64,000 nt of DNA from Acidobacteriota bacterium (lineage in GTDB: Bacteria > Acidobacteriota > Blastocatellia > Chloracidobacteriales > JADJPF01), in assembly GCA_016213785.1 (NCBI GenBank), contig JACQZQ010000003.1, positions 62,001 to 126,000 of the forward strand, read 5' to 3'. Every line of letters starts with the position of its first letter. Positions within the stretch are counted from its first letter, which is position 1. A program made the position numbers and the translations under genes. The notes beneath the pieces are model-generated. The model was not told the DNA's origin and did not search any database. It saw only the letters and a program-made list of their open reading frames with translations. Of the stretch, positions 34,861-42,870 are shown piece after piece.

Positions 34861-35958
34861 TTATTTCTTACGTTTATAAAAAGGGGTTTCAATTACACGT
34901 GCAGCGACATCACGCCCACGTACTTGAACAGAAAACTCTGTACCAATAGCTGTTTTATCTATTGGTAAATAAGCTAGGCCAATATTTTTCTTAAGAAAAG
35001 GAGAAGGACTACCAGAAGTCACTTTTCCTACTTCTTGACCATCAATAAAAACTGGATAGCCATCACGAACTGGAACACGATCTAGGACTTCAAAGCCAAC
35101 TATTTTACGGCTTAAGCCTTTTTCTTTTTGTTCAGCTAAAATATCTCGCCCTAAAAAATCACCTTTAGCAAGCTTTACTATCCATCCTAAATCAGCCTCA
35201 AGAACGGTAGTTGTATCATCTACATCATTTCCATAGAGCATCATTTTAGCTTCTAGACGTAAAGTGTTACGTGCTGCAAGTCCGGCAGGTATAATCCCAA
35301 GAGGCTCACCTTGTTCTAAGATCTTATTCCAAACTCTTTCAGCTTCATCTGGTAAGCCATAGATTTCAAAGCCATCTTCACCAGTATAACCTGTACGAGT
35401 TAGTAAAACAGGAATATTGCTAAAACTGCCTTCCTTAAACCAATAATATTTAATAGTACTAAGGTCAATGTCAACTAGAGGTTGAAGGATTTCTAGGCTA
35501 CGTGGGCCTTGAATGGCTATTTGAAAATATTTATCACTAGTATTTCTAACATCTACATCTAAACCTTTAGATTGAGAGACTATCCAATCAAAATCTTTAT
35601 CAACATTAGAAGCATTTACACATAAAAAGAAATACTCTAAATTAAAGCGATGAACTAGCATATCATCGACAAAAGTCCCTTTTGGAGTCATTAGTGCAGT
35701 ATAGTGGATTTGATTATCTGAGAGTTTGCTAGCATCATTACAGCTAATAAGTTGAACTAGTTTTAATGCATCAGCCCCTTTAATTTCTATTTCTCCCATA
35801 TGGCTAACATCAAATAGTCCGGCTGCTGTGCGAACAGCTAGGTGTTCAGGGATTGTTCCTGAGTATTGGACTGGCATATCCCAACCAACAAAATCAACCA
35901 TTTTAGCCCCTAAAGCACGATGAGCTTTGTTAAGCGGAGTTTGTTTGATATTTGTCAA
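34861..35958 (-). CDS. gcvT: Aminomethyltransferase (glycine cleavage T protein)
   Basis: GcvT transfers the methylene group from aminomethyl-lipoyl-GcvH to tetrahydrofolate and releases ammonia. The 365-residue chain has FVGWDMPVQYSGTIPEH, GLFDVSHMGEI (the folate-site region), LTRTGYTGEDGFEIY, ARNTLRLEAKMMLYGND and ETPFYKRKK at the end, all characteristic. The start codon is TTG, chosen because an AAGGAGG ribosome site lies seven bases upstream and MTNIKQTPLN matches the family start. That ribosome site pairs perfectly with CTCCTT overlapping the start codon (35958-35972). It is the first gene of gcvT-gcvH-gcvPA-gcvPB. Confidence 0.96.
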   Translation of the reverse strand: MTNIKQTPLNKAHRALGAKMVDFVGWDMPVQYSGTIPEHLAVRTAAGLFDVSHMGEIEIKGADALKLVQLISCNDASKLSDNQIHYTALMTPKGTFVDDMLVHRFNLEYFFLCVNASNVDKDFDWIVSQSKGLDVDVRNTSDKYFQIAIQGPRSLEILQPLVDIDLSTIKYYWFKEGSFSNIPVLLTRTGYTGEDGFEIYGLPDEAERVWNKILEQGEPLGIIPAGLAARNTLRLEAKMMLYGNDVDDTTTVLEADLGWIVKLAKGDFLGRDILAEQKEKGLSRKIVGFEVLDRVPVRDGYPVFIDGQEVGKVTSGSPSPFLKKNIGLAYLPIDKTAIGTEFSVQVRGRDVAARVIETPFYKRKK

Positions 35959-35972
35959 AGGAGTGCCTCCTT
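35958..35972 (-). promoter_or_regulatory. Ribosome site of gcvT folded into a perfect hairpin
   Basis: On the minus strand AAGGAG (the Shine-Dalgarno) and CTCCTT form a perfect 6-bp inverted repeat with a 3-base loop, the second arm touching the TTG start. In the folded state initiation of gcvT would be hindered, so translation may be tuned. Confidence 0.5.
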
Positions 35973-36158
35973 AGGCTGTAAAATGTGGATTAGTTTAGCA
36001 ATTAGTGATAACAAAAACAGAAGCTAACACAATGGTTTTGGCTGCGTCAAGGCAGCCAAGAAGACTATAATTGTCTAAAAAGATAGCAAGAAAGATAGCA
36101 AGTTTTCCTTGATTAAATAATCATTTAAAGTTATCACCTAAGTGTTTTGTAAGTTGCA
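35973..36158. other. Divergent intergenic region between gcvT and the plus-strand exported protein
   Basis: Contains a GGCTGC/GCAGCC hairpin (36040-36057) and short AAGATAGCAAG direct repeats near 36080-36101. No glycine riboswitch-like sequence is visible in either strand. Promoters for both divergent units must lie here. Confidence 0.4.
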
Positions 36159-36235
36159 ACCTTAGAGAAAACCTTTGGCATCCAAAGACCGATTTTAAGC
36201 CGGTAAATACCTAAATTATAAAAATCTCTTTTGGT
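36159..36235 (+). promoter_or_regulatory. Structured 5' leader with three-way-junction potential (riboswitch candidate)
   Basis: Outer stem ACC-TTA-GAGA (36159-36168) pairs with TCTC-TTTT-GGT (36225-36235). It encloses hairpin CTTTGG-cat-CCAAAG (36173-36187) and hairpin ACCG...CGGT (36188-36204). The layout is that of a small aptamer directly ahead of the ribosome site of the exported protein at 36260. There is a distant resemblance to GEMM (cyclic-di-GMP-I) in AAACC...AAGCC...CTAAA, but the first loop is not a GNRA tetraloop, so I do not assign a class. Confidence 0.35.
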
Positions 36236-36259
36236 CTAATAACTATTTTGGAGGAAAAA

Positions 36260-36730
36260 ATGATAAGTCAATTTGTAAAGAAAATAGGTGGAATTTTCTT
36301 AGTAGTAGCTTTAATTGCTGGTTGTGTTACTTTAGCTTTTGCTTTAGATCCAAAAGGCCGACCTAAGGGTATGGGGCCAAATGCTGCTAGTGGTTATTAT
36401 GTTTGGCAAGATGATAAGGGTTGGCACTTACGTGCTATTTCTGGTAATCAAGCTCGTAAATTTGAAGGTGAAATTACTTGCGATGGTGGCTCAATAAATG
36501 AATTAAAACAATATCGTGATGAAGCTGCAAATTGGTTTACTCAACAAGGAAACAAAATCAAAATTAACCTAAATACAGATAAAAATATTGATGGACTAGA
36601 TTTTCAAGTAAATGGTGGAAGCCTTACTTTTGATTTGCGTGTAGATGATCGCTCAGATGCAACATTTGTTCGTGTTGGTTCTGCTAGTGAAAACCCTTCA
36701 GGAATACCTTTTACTCTTCAAATAAAATAA
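36260..36730 (+). CDS. Small exported protein of unknown function
   Basis: The preferred ATG at 36260 follows GGAGG by five bases; a TTG at 36248 overlaps that ribosome site and is rejected. The 156-residue product has an N-terminal signal: basic start, hydrophobic IFLVVALIAGC. LIAGC is a valid lipobox, and AFA-LD shortly after is a possible signal peptidase I site, so it is either a lipoprotein or a secreted protein. The mature part (SGYYVWQDDKGWHLRAIS, FEGEITCDGG, LDFQVNGGSLTFDLRVDD) is predicted mostly beta. I do not recognise the family. It has its own strong terminator and a structured leader, so it is an independently regulated unit. Confidence 0.8.
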   Translation: MISQFVKKIGGIFLVVALIAGCVTLAFALDPKGRPKGMGPNAASGYYVWQDDKGWHLRAISGNQARKFEGEITCDGGSINELKQYRDEAANWFTQQGNKIKINLNTDKNIDGLDFQVNGGSLTFDLRVDDRSDATFVRVGSASENPSGIPFTLQIK

Positions 36731-36787
36731 GTTTAGAAATAGTTAATAAATTTAGAAATAAATTAAAAATTTATTAAGAAGAAAGTA

Positions 36788-36814
36788 AAATGCAGGTTAA
36801 ATGCCTGCATTTTT
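36788..36814 (+). terminator. Intrinsic terminator after exported protein
   Basis: Perfect 9-bp stem AAATGCAGG (36788-36796) and CCTGCATTT (36804-36812), followed by T residues to 36814. It ends the monocistronic unit starting at 36260. Confidence 0.9.
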
Positions 36815-36926
36815 GCTTTCTTTTATAATAAGCCCTAGCTTGTTAGACAATAAATTTATGTTATAGTTAGAGAAATATTTATCACGCCCTATCAGATTTA
36901 CCTATTATAAAATACTAGCGTTTATT

Positions 36927-39900
36927 ATGACTATAGGAGATAAACTTTCCAACAAAGCAGAACTTGAGATTCAAGCCAAAAAGCTTGAGTCTAAGAATTT
37001 GACAGGTAATCAGTTATTGGTCTTATATGATTCTACTATAGCGCGTCTTTATAACTCTGATAAAATCTCAGAACGTTTTGTAGGCCGAGATGATGAGCTA
37101 AGTAAGTTAAATAATTGTGCTAGAATGGCTTTAAGAGGCCAAGGTAAACCAGTTTTTATTATTGGTGATCCTGGAATAGGAAAAACAGAACTTGTTAATC
37201 AGTTTTTTAACTCTAAAACATTACCAGAACTACAAGGAAATACTCAAAAAAATATATTAGCAGGACGTTATTTTGATATAGGGAAAAATAACTCCTATAA
37301 GGTTTTCTTAGATGGGTTTTACAGAACAATCTCTTTAGTAGAAAAACAGAACCCAACAGATGAAATACTTAAGAAAATAAAAAGGCTTTCTAATTCTTTA
37401 CAAGAAATAAAAGATCTTTCCTCAAGTTCTTTTTTACAAGAAAGTGATAAAGAAAAGACTAAATATAAGAGTTTTGAATTACTTGCACAAAACTATGAGT
37501 TTTTATGCTCAATTTTTCCTGTAGTCCTATTTTTAGACGACCTACAATGGGCTGATGAACTAGGGCTAGAATTTCTTGCTTATTTAATTAGAGCTATGCA
37601 AGGAAAGCCTCTTTTTATTGTTTGTACAGTTAGAGAAAGAGAACTATTTGTAGAAAATCATCCACTTAGAACTTGGATGCGTAGTATGAGCCGTTATAAT
37701 TCCTATGAACAAATTAAACTACGCCCTTTTACTGAAAGCGAAACAGAAGTTTTAATAAATAAAATTTTCTCTGTACATAGTTTTACTGAAGCTATTATTT
37801 CTAAATTACATAAAGAAACAGGAGGCAATCCCTATTACCTAATAGAAATTATTAGGCAGTTAATTGAAGATGAGAAAATACGTTGGGAGGCAGGTGTTTG
37901 GCAATCAGATACACTAGATGAAGTGCAATTGCCTAACTCATTAGTTGACCTAATAGAACTACAACTTGCTAGGCTTTCTGAAGATGCTTTAGGAATTTTT
38001 CAACAAGCTGCCGTAATAGGAGAGGATTTTTCCTTTCAACTACTTCAACTTATAACAGAAATAGATGAGAAAAAATTAACTACAGCTTTAGTTGAAGGGT
38101 TAAAACAATTTCTTATTCGAGAAGAACCACCCTCTTTATCAAACAATTCTGAAAGATATGCTTTTAGATATAATACTACTCGTAAAGTTTTATATGAAAA
38201 ATTATTAGTTAGAGAACGAAAGTCCTACCATAGTAAATTAGCAAAAATCCTAGAAGAGGGAAAAATAGACATAAGTGATTTTGATGAAGGTAATATAGCT
38301 TATCATTATTTACAGGGCGCAGATACCTTAAAAGCCTTTAATTGGTCTGTTAGGGCTGCTACTAGCGCTTGTAGCAAATTTACTTTTGATAAGGCTAGAG
38401 ATTTTTTTGAATGGGCAACCAAAGCCCTAGATTCCTTAGAAAAAGCTAATCGCTTACCTAATGATTTAGACTTAGGACATTATTATTGTACTTATGGTCA
38501 ATATAAAACCTCTATTGCTGAATATGAAGATGCAATAAAATACTTAAAGCTATCTCAAACTATATTTCAAAAAATTGGAGAAAAAGAAAAAGAGGCTGAA
38601 AGTTTAGTTTCTATAGGAAATTGCTTAAGACAAACTTCGTCTCTAGGAGAGGCGTTAGAATCCTATTCTCAGGCTTTAGATATATTGCGTGAGATAGATA
38701 ATTCTAAATTAATATGGGTAACAGCTTATGGTGCTGCTCAATGTGAGGCAGATTTAGAGCATTTTGATTTAGCAATAAAATTCTTAAAAGAAGCTTTAGA
38801 AAATTTAGATAAACTTGTAAAAAGGGGTTTAGAGCGAGAGAAAGAACAGTTAGAAAGCTCCAAAAATGAAATAAAAAACCTACTTGTAAAGCTTCAAGAG
38901 AAAACAGCTAAAAAGCCCTCTATTGAACAAAAGAAACTTTCTGAAACAGAAACAACAATTTGCCAGCCTAACACCCCTTTAGAAAAATCTTCTCATTTAG
39001 TTGAAGTGATAGCTTCACCTTTAGAAGTGTTTAAGAACTGTGCTTTAGAATTTAAAAACCTACATAATACTAGTAACATACTTAGTAAACTTTCTAGATC
39101 TCAATTTGATCCTCCTCGTGTAGTAGGCTTAATTTTTAGCCAACTTAAACAACTTAAAGTTAAGCTACAAACCTTTGATCCCTTAACAGCTAATACTCAA
39201 CTAGAGATTATTGAAAAACAGCTTAATGAATATCGAATTTGGCTTAAGAGAATAAACGATACTCTCCCCCCTTATACTCTTCGTCAATATCTTGACCAAG
39301 GAATTTTGCTTCAAGAAGAAATGCTTCAACTAGCTAGGTTTATTATTACCATAAGATCAGATGCAAATGATGATAAGATCAAGCTAGAAATATTACTTGG
39401 CAGAGCGCTAGAAATAGAAGTAGATCGCCATCATATAATTACAGATCTTTTTCCAGTAGGGTTTACTTTTCTACAAATCTCTGAAGATGAGCCAGCACTA
39501 GTTACTTTACAGGAAGTTTTTTCTGAGTGGGATAGAGTCCAAAACTATAGCGAAGTGATGGAAACTAACCTTTTAGCCAAAGTTAAACAAGCAAAAGGTG
39601 GGCTAGGTAATTTCTTTTGGCATCCTCAAGTACTTACAATTATAGTAGAAATAAATCTTAAGCAAGATTTTAAGATCAAAGAATTAATTGAGATTGAGCA
39701 AAAAGAAGTAGGTGTTATTTGTGAAAAATTAATTAAAGCAGGGATAAAAACTCTACCTCGTCAAGGTCAAGTAGGAGCACTTGATCTTGAAGCAGCACGT
39801 CGAATGGTTGAACGGGCTAGAGAGCTTGTTAATAATAACCATGAAAATAACCGCTCAGGTTTAATGATGTTGGCTGAAATAGGCAGACTACTTAGGGCTT

Positions 39901-40778
39901 ATCTTAAAGAGCAGAATGCACTTAGAAAAGTAGAGAATCAAACTAAACCTGATAAAGAAAAACCCTATGAACCAGTAGAAGACTTTAAGCCACAACCTAC
40001 TATTTCAGATACAACAAATATAGCAAAGCCAATTTTTTCCCAACAACCTCAAGTTACTCAAGTCTTTATTGCTTCTCCTGTTCCTAGCAGCCAACTCCCA
40101 CCACAAGCAAAACCTGCTACACCAAATAATGTAAAAACAGGTAATTTAGCAGAACAATTTAGCCAAATGGCTAATAAACAAATGGAGCAAATAAATCCAA
40201 TAAATCCAATAAATCCAATAAACCCAATAAACCCAATAAATTCAATAAATCAAGAGTCTTTTGATTTAAGTAAAACATTTGCTGGTAATAATTCACATGA
40301 GATAGTTTTACAAAGCCGTTTAGCAGAGATTTGTATTCTTCTTGCAACTAAACTTAGGGATGTTCCTGTAAAAGTTCTTCAACTTAAGCGCTCCCAACTT
40401 ACCTTAGCCTCTTGGGAAGTAGAGGCGTTACTTTCTGATAATGAATCTTTAAGCCTAGAAGTAAAAAGACAGGATTCTTTAATGCGTCGTGCTATAGCTA
40501 TGTTAGCAGAAATGCAAGAAGTAGGCGTTTCTTTTAGAGAACTTTCTTCTTCTGGTAAGCAAAAAGAATTGGAAGAAGCTTTTAGTAGAGCAAATTATTT
40601 TTTAGAACAAGCTAAAATTACAGCTAATGACCTTGAAATGCAATCACATAGCGAGCGCGATAGAGGGCAATACCCTAAAGCTCAAAACCTAGCTGCTACA
40701 CGTCAAAAATTAATTAGTACACACCAATTACTTTCTAGCATTATCGCTTGGCTTAAAAAAGAAAAACAAGTATCTTAA
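36927..40778 (+). CDS. Giant AAA_16 ATPase with TPR repeats and uncharacterised C-terminal region
   Basis: The 1283-residue protein begins with a short helical lead, then ERFVGRDDELSKL, Walker A GDPGIGKT (about 81-88) and Walker B VVLFLDDLQWADE (about 198-210), an AAA_16/STAND-type switch ATPase. HYLQGADTLKAFNW, EYEDAIKYLKLSQTIF and EALESYSQALDILREI (about 460-620) are TPR units. A charged coiled region follows. The C-terminal 600 residues match nothing I recognise; a KQAKGGLGNFFWHPQV segment near 892 and a helical end are visible, separated by a low-complexity linker of seven INP-type repeats (about 1088-1108). Unlike the kinase at 27 kb it has no kinase or DNA-binding domain. Likely a scaffold or regulator; function unknown. 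Confidence 0.85.
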   Translation: MTIGDKLSNKAELEIQAKKLESKNLTGNQLLVLYDSTIARLYNSDKISERFVGRDDELSKLNNCARMALRGQGKPVFIIGDPGIGKTELVNQFFNSKTLPELQGNTQKNILAGRYFDIGKNNSYKVFLDGFYRTISLVEKQNPTDEILKKIKRLSNSLQEIKDLSSSSFLQESDKEKTKYKSFELLAQNYEFLCSIFPVVLFLDDLQWADELGLEFLAYLIRAMQGKPLFIVCTVRERELFVENHPLRTWMRSMSRYNSYEQIKLRPFTESETEVLINKIFSVHSFTEAIISKLHKETGGNPYYLIEIIRQLIEDEKIRWEAGVWQSDTLDEVQLPNSLVDLIELQLARLSEDALGIFQQAAVIGEDFSFQLLQLITEIDEKKLTTALVEGLKQFLIREEPPSLSNNSERYAFRYNTTRKVLYEKLLVRERKSYHSKLAKILEEGKIDISDFDEGNIAYHYLQGADTLKAFNWSVRAATSACSKFTFDKARDFFEWATKALDSLEKANRLPNDLDLGHYYCTYGQYKTSIAEYEDAIKYLKLSQTIFQKIGEKEKEAESLVSIGNCLRQTSSLGEALESYSQALDILREIDNSKLIWVTAYGAAQCEADLEHFDLAIKFLKEALENLDKLVKRGLEREKEQLESSKNEIKNLLVKLQEKTAKKPSIEQKKLSETETTICQPNTPLEKSSHLVEVIASPLEVFKNCALEFKNLHNTSNILSKLSRSQFDPPRVVGLIFSQLKQLKVKLQTFDPLTANTQLEIIEKQLNEYRIWLKRINDTLPPYTLRQYLDQGILLQEEMLQLARFIITIRSDANDDKIKLEILLGRALEIEVDRHHIITDLFPVGFTFLQISEDEPALVTLQEVFSEWDRVQNYSEVMETNLLAKVKQAKGGLGNFFWHPQVLTIIVEINLKQDFKIKELIEIEQKEVGVICEKLIKAGIKTLPRQGQVGALDLEAARRMVERARELVNNNHENNRSGLMMLAEIGRLLRAYLKEQNALRKVENQTKPDKEKPYEPVEDFKPQPTISDTTNIAKPIFSQQPQVTQVFIASPVPSSQLPPQAKPATPNNVKTGNLAEQFSQMANKQMEQINPINPINPINPINPINSINQESFDLSKTFAGNNSHEIVLQSRLAEICILLATKLRDVPVKVLQLKRSQLTLASWEVEALLSDNESLSLEVKRQDSLMRRAIAMLAEMQEVGVSFRELSSSGKQKELEEAFSRANYFLEQAKITANDLEMQSHSERDRGQYPKAQNLAATRQKLISTHQLLSSIIAWLKKEKQVS
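40191..40253 (+). repeat. In-frame 9-bp tandem repeat (Asn-Pro-Ile units)
   Basis: Seven units of ATAAAyCCA type, the last two diverged, encode a repeated Ile-Asn-Pro linker in the large ATPase. Because the unit is nine bases, changes in number alter length but not frame. Confidence 0.9.
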
Positions 40779-41122
40779 ACTATTTATTTACTTAGATTTC
40801 AGTGAAAATCTTACCTAGTAAGTAGCTTTACATTGAATGAATAATATTCATTTAATATAACTTGTGTATTTTCAATATGTTAAATATTTTATAAAACCAT
40901 TTGTATACTGATTATACAAGTCTAAGCAATTTAATAGCCAAGAAATAAAAATACAAGGTTATCTTGGCTTGCTAATCTATTAAAAATACATATAGTTAAG
41001 CGAAGATGAAAAGCCTTAAAAGTTTTTAATATTTAATGGCACAGATTTTGTTGTAAATAAAAACACATAAAACAAAAATCAATATAGAAATTTAATAAAT
41101 TTTCAAGGTAGGACTAAATAAA
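40779..41122. other. AT-rich promoter region with two palindromes
   Basis: Two perfect palindromes lie here: AATGAATA-A-TATTCATT (40836-40852) and TTGTATA-ctgat-TATACAA (40901-40919). Both have operator geometry upstream of the peptidase gene. The ribosome site AAGGTAGGA precedes the gene at 41123. Nothing coding is seen. Confidence 0.45.
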
Positions 41123-42790
41123 ATGCGTAGTTCATTAAGATCTAGGATAAAAGCTTTAACTGCTGCAATGCTATTTTTTAGCGCTAGTTATGCAATTAAT
41201 GCAGAGTTTCAAAAAGATTCAAATAAGTTTCAATCTCTCCCAATAGAAGGAAACCTTTTAGTAGAAGGTAGTCCAGCTATTGATGTAAATAGCCATTGGC
41301 AAAGTTTTACTCGCCGCAGTCAATCAAGAATTGGTGTAAATTGGCATCCTCAAATAGGCACAGCCGAAGCTCTTTTTGGTAAGCTAGCTTCTTTAGATAT
41401 TGCTTCTGAAAAAAATGCTCGTAAGTTTTTAGCAGAAAATAGAATGCTTTTTAAGATGAGCCAAGATCTTAGTGATTTAACCTTAACACGTGATTTCCAA
41501 ACACCTTTGGGAAGTCATTTTGTTTTTCAACAAAAATATCAAGACATCCCTGTTTATGGCGCTCAAACCAGTGTCCATTTTAATCAACAAGCTGAAATTG
41601 TTGCAGTTAATAATGCCTATCTTCCTAATATTAATCTAGCTTCTGTAACCCCAAATATTAGTAAAGAAGATGCTTTGCAGGTTGCTGGACTTGAACTTAA
41701 AGTAGCTAATCTTAGTGAAGCTACCAGTGAATTAGTAGTTTATCCTTATAATGATACAATTGCTTTAGCTTGGCATATTAATATTCCTACTTCACGTCAT
41801 ACTTGGGAACTTTTTATTGATGCCCAAAGAGGTGGATTATTAGGCGAAATAAAAGATATTAACCGCTATGTTAATGGTACAGGGAAAGTATTTAATGTAA
41901 ATGCTGTTGTTGCTACTCGTAATAATGGCTTAAGAGATAATAATAATGCTGATTCTGCCGTACCAAGCAGTGCTTATAGCACAGTCACTTTACAAGGACT
42001 TGTTGGAAATGGCTTTCTAGATGGTCAATATGCTTCAAGTAAAAATACTAAGAAACGTGTTTCTAACTCAAGCAACAGTTTTATTTATACACGTAGCAGC
42101 GATGGTTTTAGCGAAGTTATGGTTTATCATTTTATAGACTATACTCAACGCTATATTCAAAGCTTAGGTTTTACTAACATAAACAACCGCCAGATTGCAT
42201 ATACAGTAAATTCATCCCGTGCAGATAATTCTTTTTATTCACCTAGTTCAAAATCCTTAAACTTCGGAACAGGTGGTGTGGATGATGCAGAAGATGCAGA
42301 AGTAGTTTTTCATGAGTATGGTCACTCTATCCAAGATAATCAAGTGCCAGGATATGGTTCTAGTAGAGAAGGTGGAGCAATGGGTGAAGGTTTTGGAGAT
42401 TATTTAGCTGGTAGTGTTGGTGCTCAACTAAGTGGAGGTTTTCAAGATGTTTGTGTTGCTGAATGGGATGCTACTTCTTATAGCAGCGCTAATCCTCCAT
42501 GTTTACGTCGTTTAGATAGCACTAAACATTATCCTGAAAGCGTTGTAAATGAAGTTCATGCTGATGGAGAAATGTGGTCAGCCGCTTTATGGCAAATTCG
42601 TGCTTCCATAGGCGCTTCAAGGGCAGATAAAGTTATTTTACAATCCCACTTTTTACTTACTTCTAGTGCTAACTTTAGCCAAGGTTCAAACGCAATTGTT
42701 ACTGCTGCTATAAACTTAGGCTATACTTCTACAGAAGTAAATAACATTAGAACAATCTTACGTAATCGCGGTTTTAATGTAACAGCATAA
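41123..42790 (+). CDS. Secreted zinc metallopeptidase, fungalysin (M36)-like
   Basis: The 555-residue product has a signal peptide (about 1-27, ending INA), an FTP-type propeptide region (about 85-170: GSHFVFQQKYQDIPVYG, VHFNQQAEIVAVNNAY) that inhibits the enzyme until cleaved, a short linker and a catalytic domain with the zinc-binding HEYGH at about 397-401 preceded by DAEVVF, and a downstream Glu in MGEGFGDYLAG as the likely third ligand. EVHADGEMWSAALWQI further on is the usual helix after the active site. This order is that of M36/fungalysin or the broader M4-like gluzincins. It should digest protein outside the cell. It ends before a strong bidirectional terminator and has a long regulatory upstream region. 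Confidence 0.88.
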   Translation: MRSSLRSRIKALTAAMLFFSASYAINAEFQKDSNKFQSLPIEGNLLVEGSPAIDVNSHWQSFTRRSQSRIGVNWHPQIGTAEALFGKLASLDIASEKNARKFLAENRMLFKMSQDLSDLTLTRDFQTPLGSHFVFQQKYQDIPVYGAQTSVHFNQQAEIVAVNNAYLPNINLASVTPNISKEDALQVAGLELKVANLSEATSELVVYPYNDTIALAWHINIPTSRHTWELFIDAQRGGLLGEIKDINRYVNGTGKVFNVNAVVATRNNGLRDNNNADSAVPSSAYSTVTLQGLVGNGFLDGQYASSKNTKKRVSNSSNSFIYTRSSDGFSEVMVYHFIDYTQRYIQSLGFTNINNRQIAYTVNSSRADNSFYSPSSKSLNFGTGGVDDAEDAEVVFHEYGHSIQDNQVPGYGSSREGGAMGEGFGDYLAGSVGAQLSGGFQDVCVAEWDATSYSSANPPCLRRLDSTKHYPESVVNEVHADGEMWSAALWQIRASIGASRADKVILQSHFLLTSSANFSQGSNAIVTAAINLGYTSTEVNNIRTILRNRGFNVTA

Positions 42791-42838
42791 AATTACTTAA
42801 ATAGCTGTTTAACCAAAATTAACCAAAAGTTACTAATA

Positions 42839-42866
42839 AAAACCCAGCAGATTTCTGCTGGGTTTT
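42839..42866. terminator. Bidirectional terminator between convergent peptidase genes
   Basis: A perfect 12-bp stem AAAACCCAGCAG / CTGCTGGGTTTT with a 4-base loop, T-rich on the plus side (GGTTTTATTTTTATTGG) and A-rich on the left, serves both the M36-like and S41 genes. Confidence 0.93.
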
Positions 42867-42870
42867 ATTT

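Noticed and set aside
35959-36259. Glycine riboswitch upstream of gcvT
   Set aside because: I looked for GGAGAG-type glycine aptamer cores in the minus-strand leader and found none; the only structure is a GGCTGC hairpin and the ribosome-site foldback.
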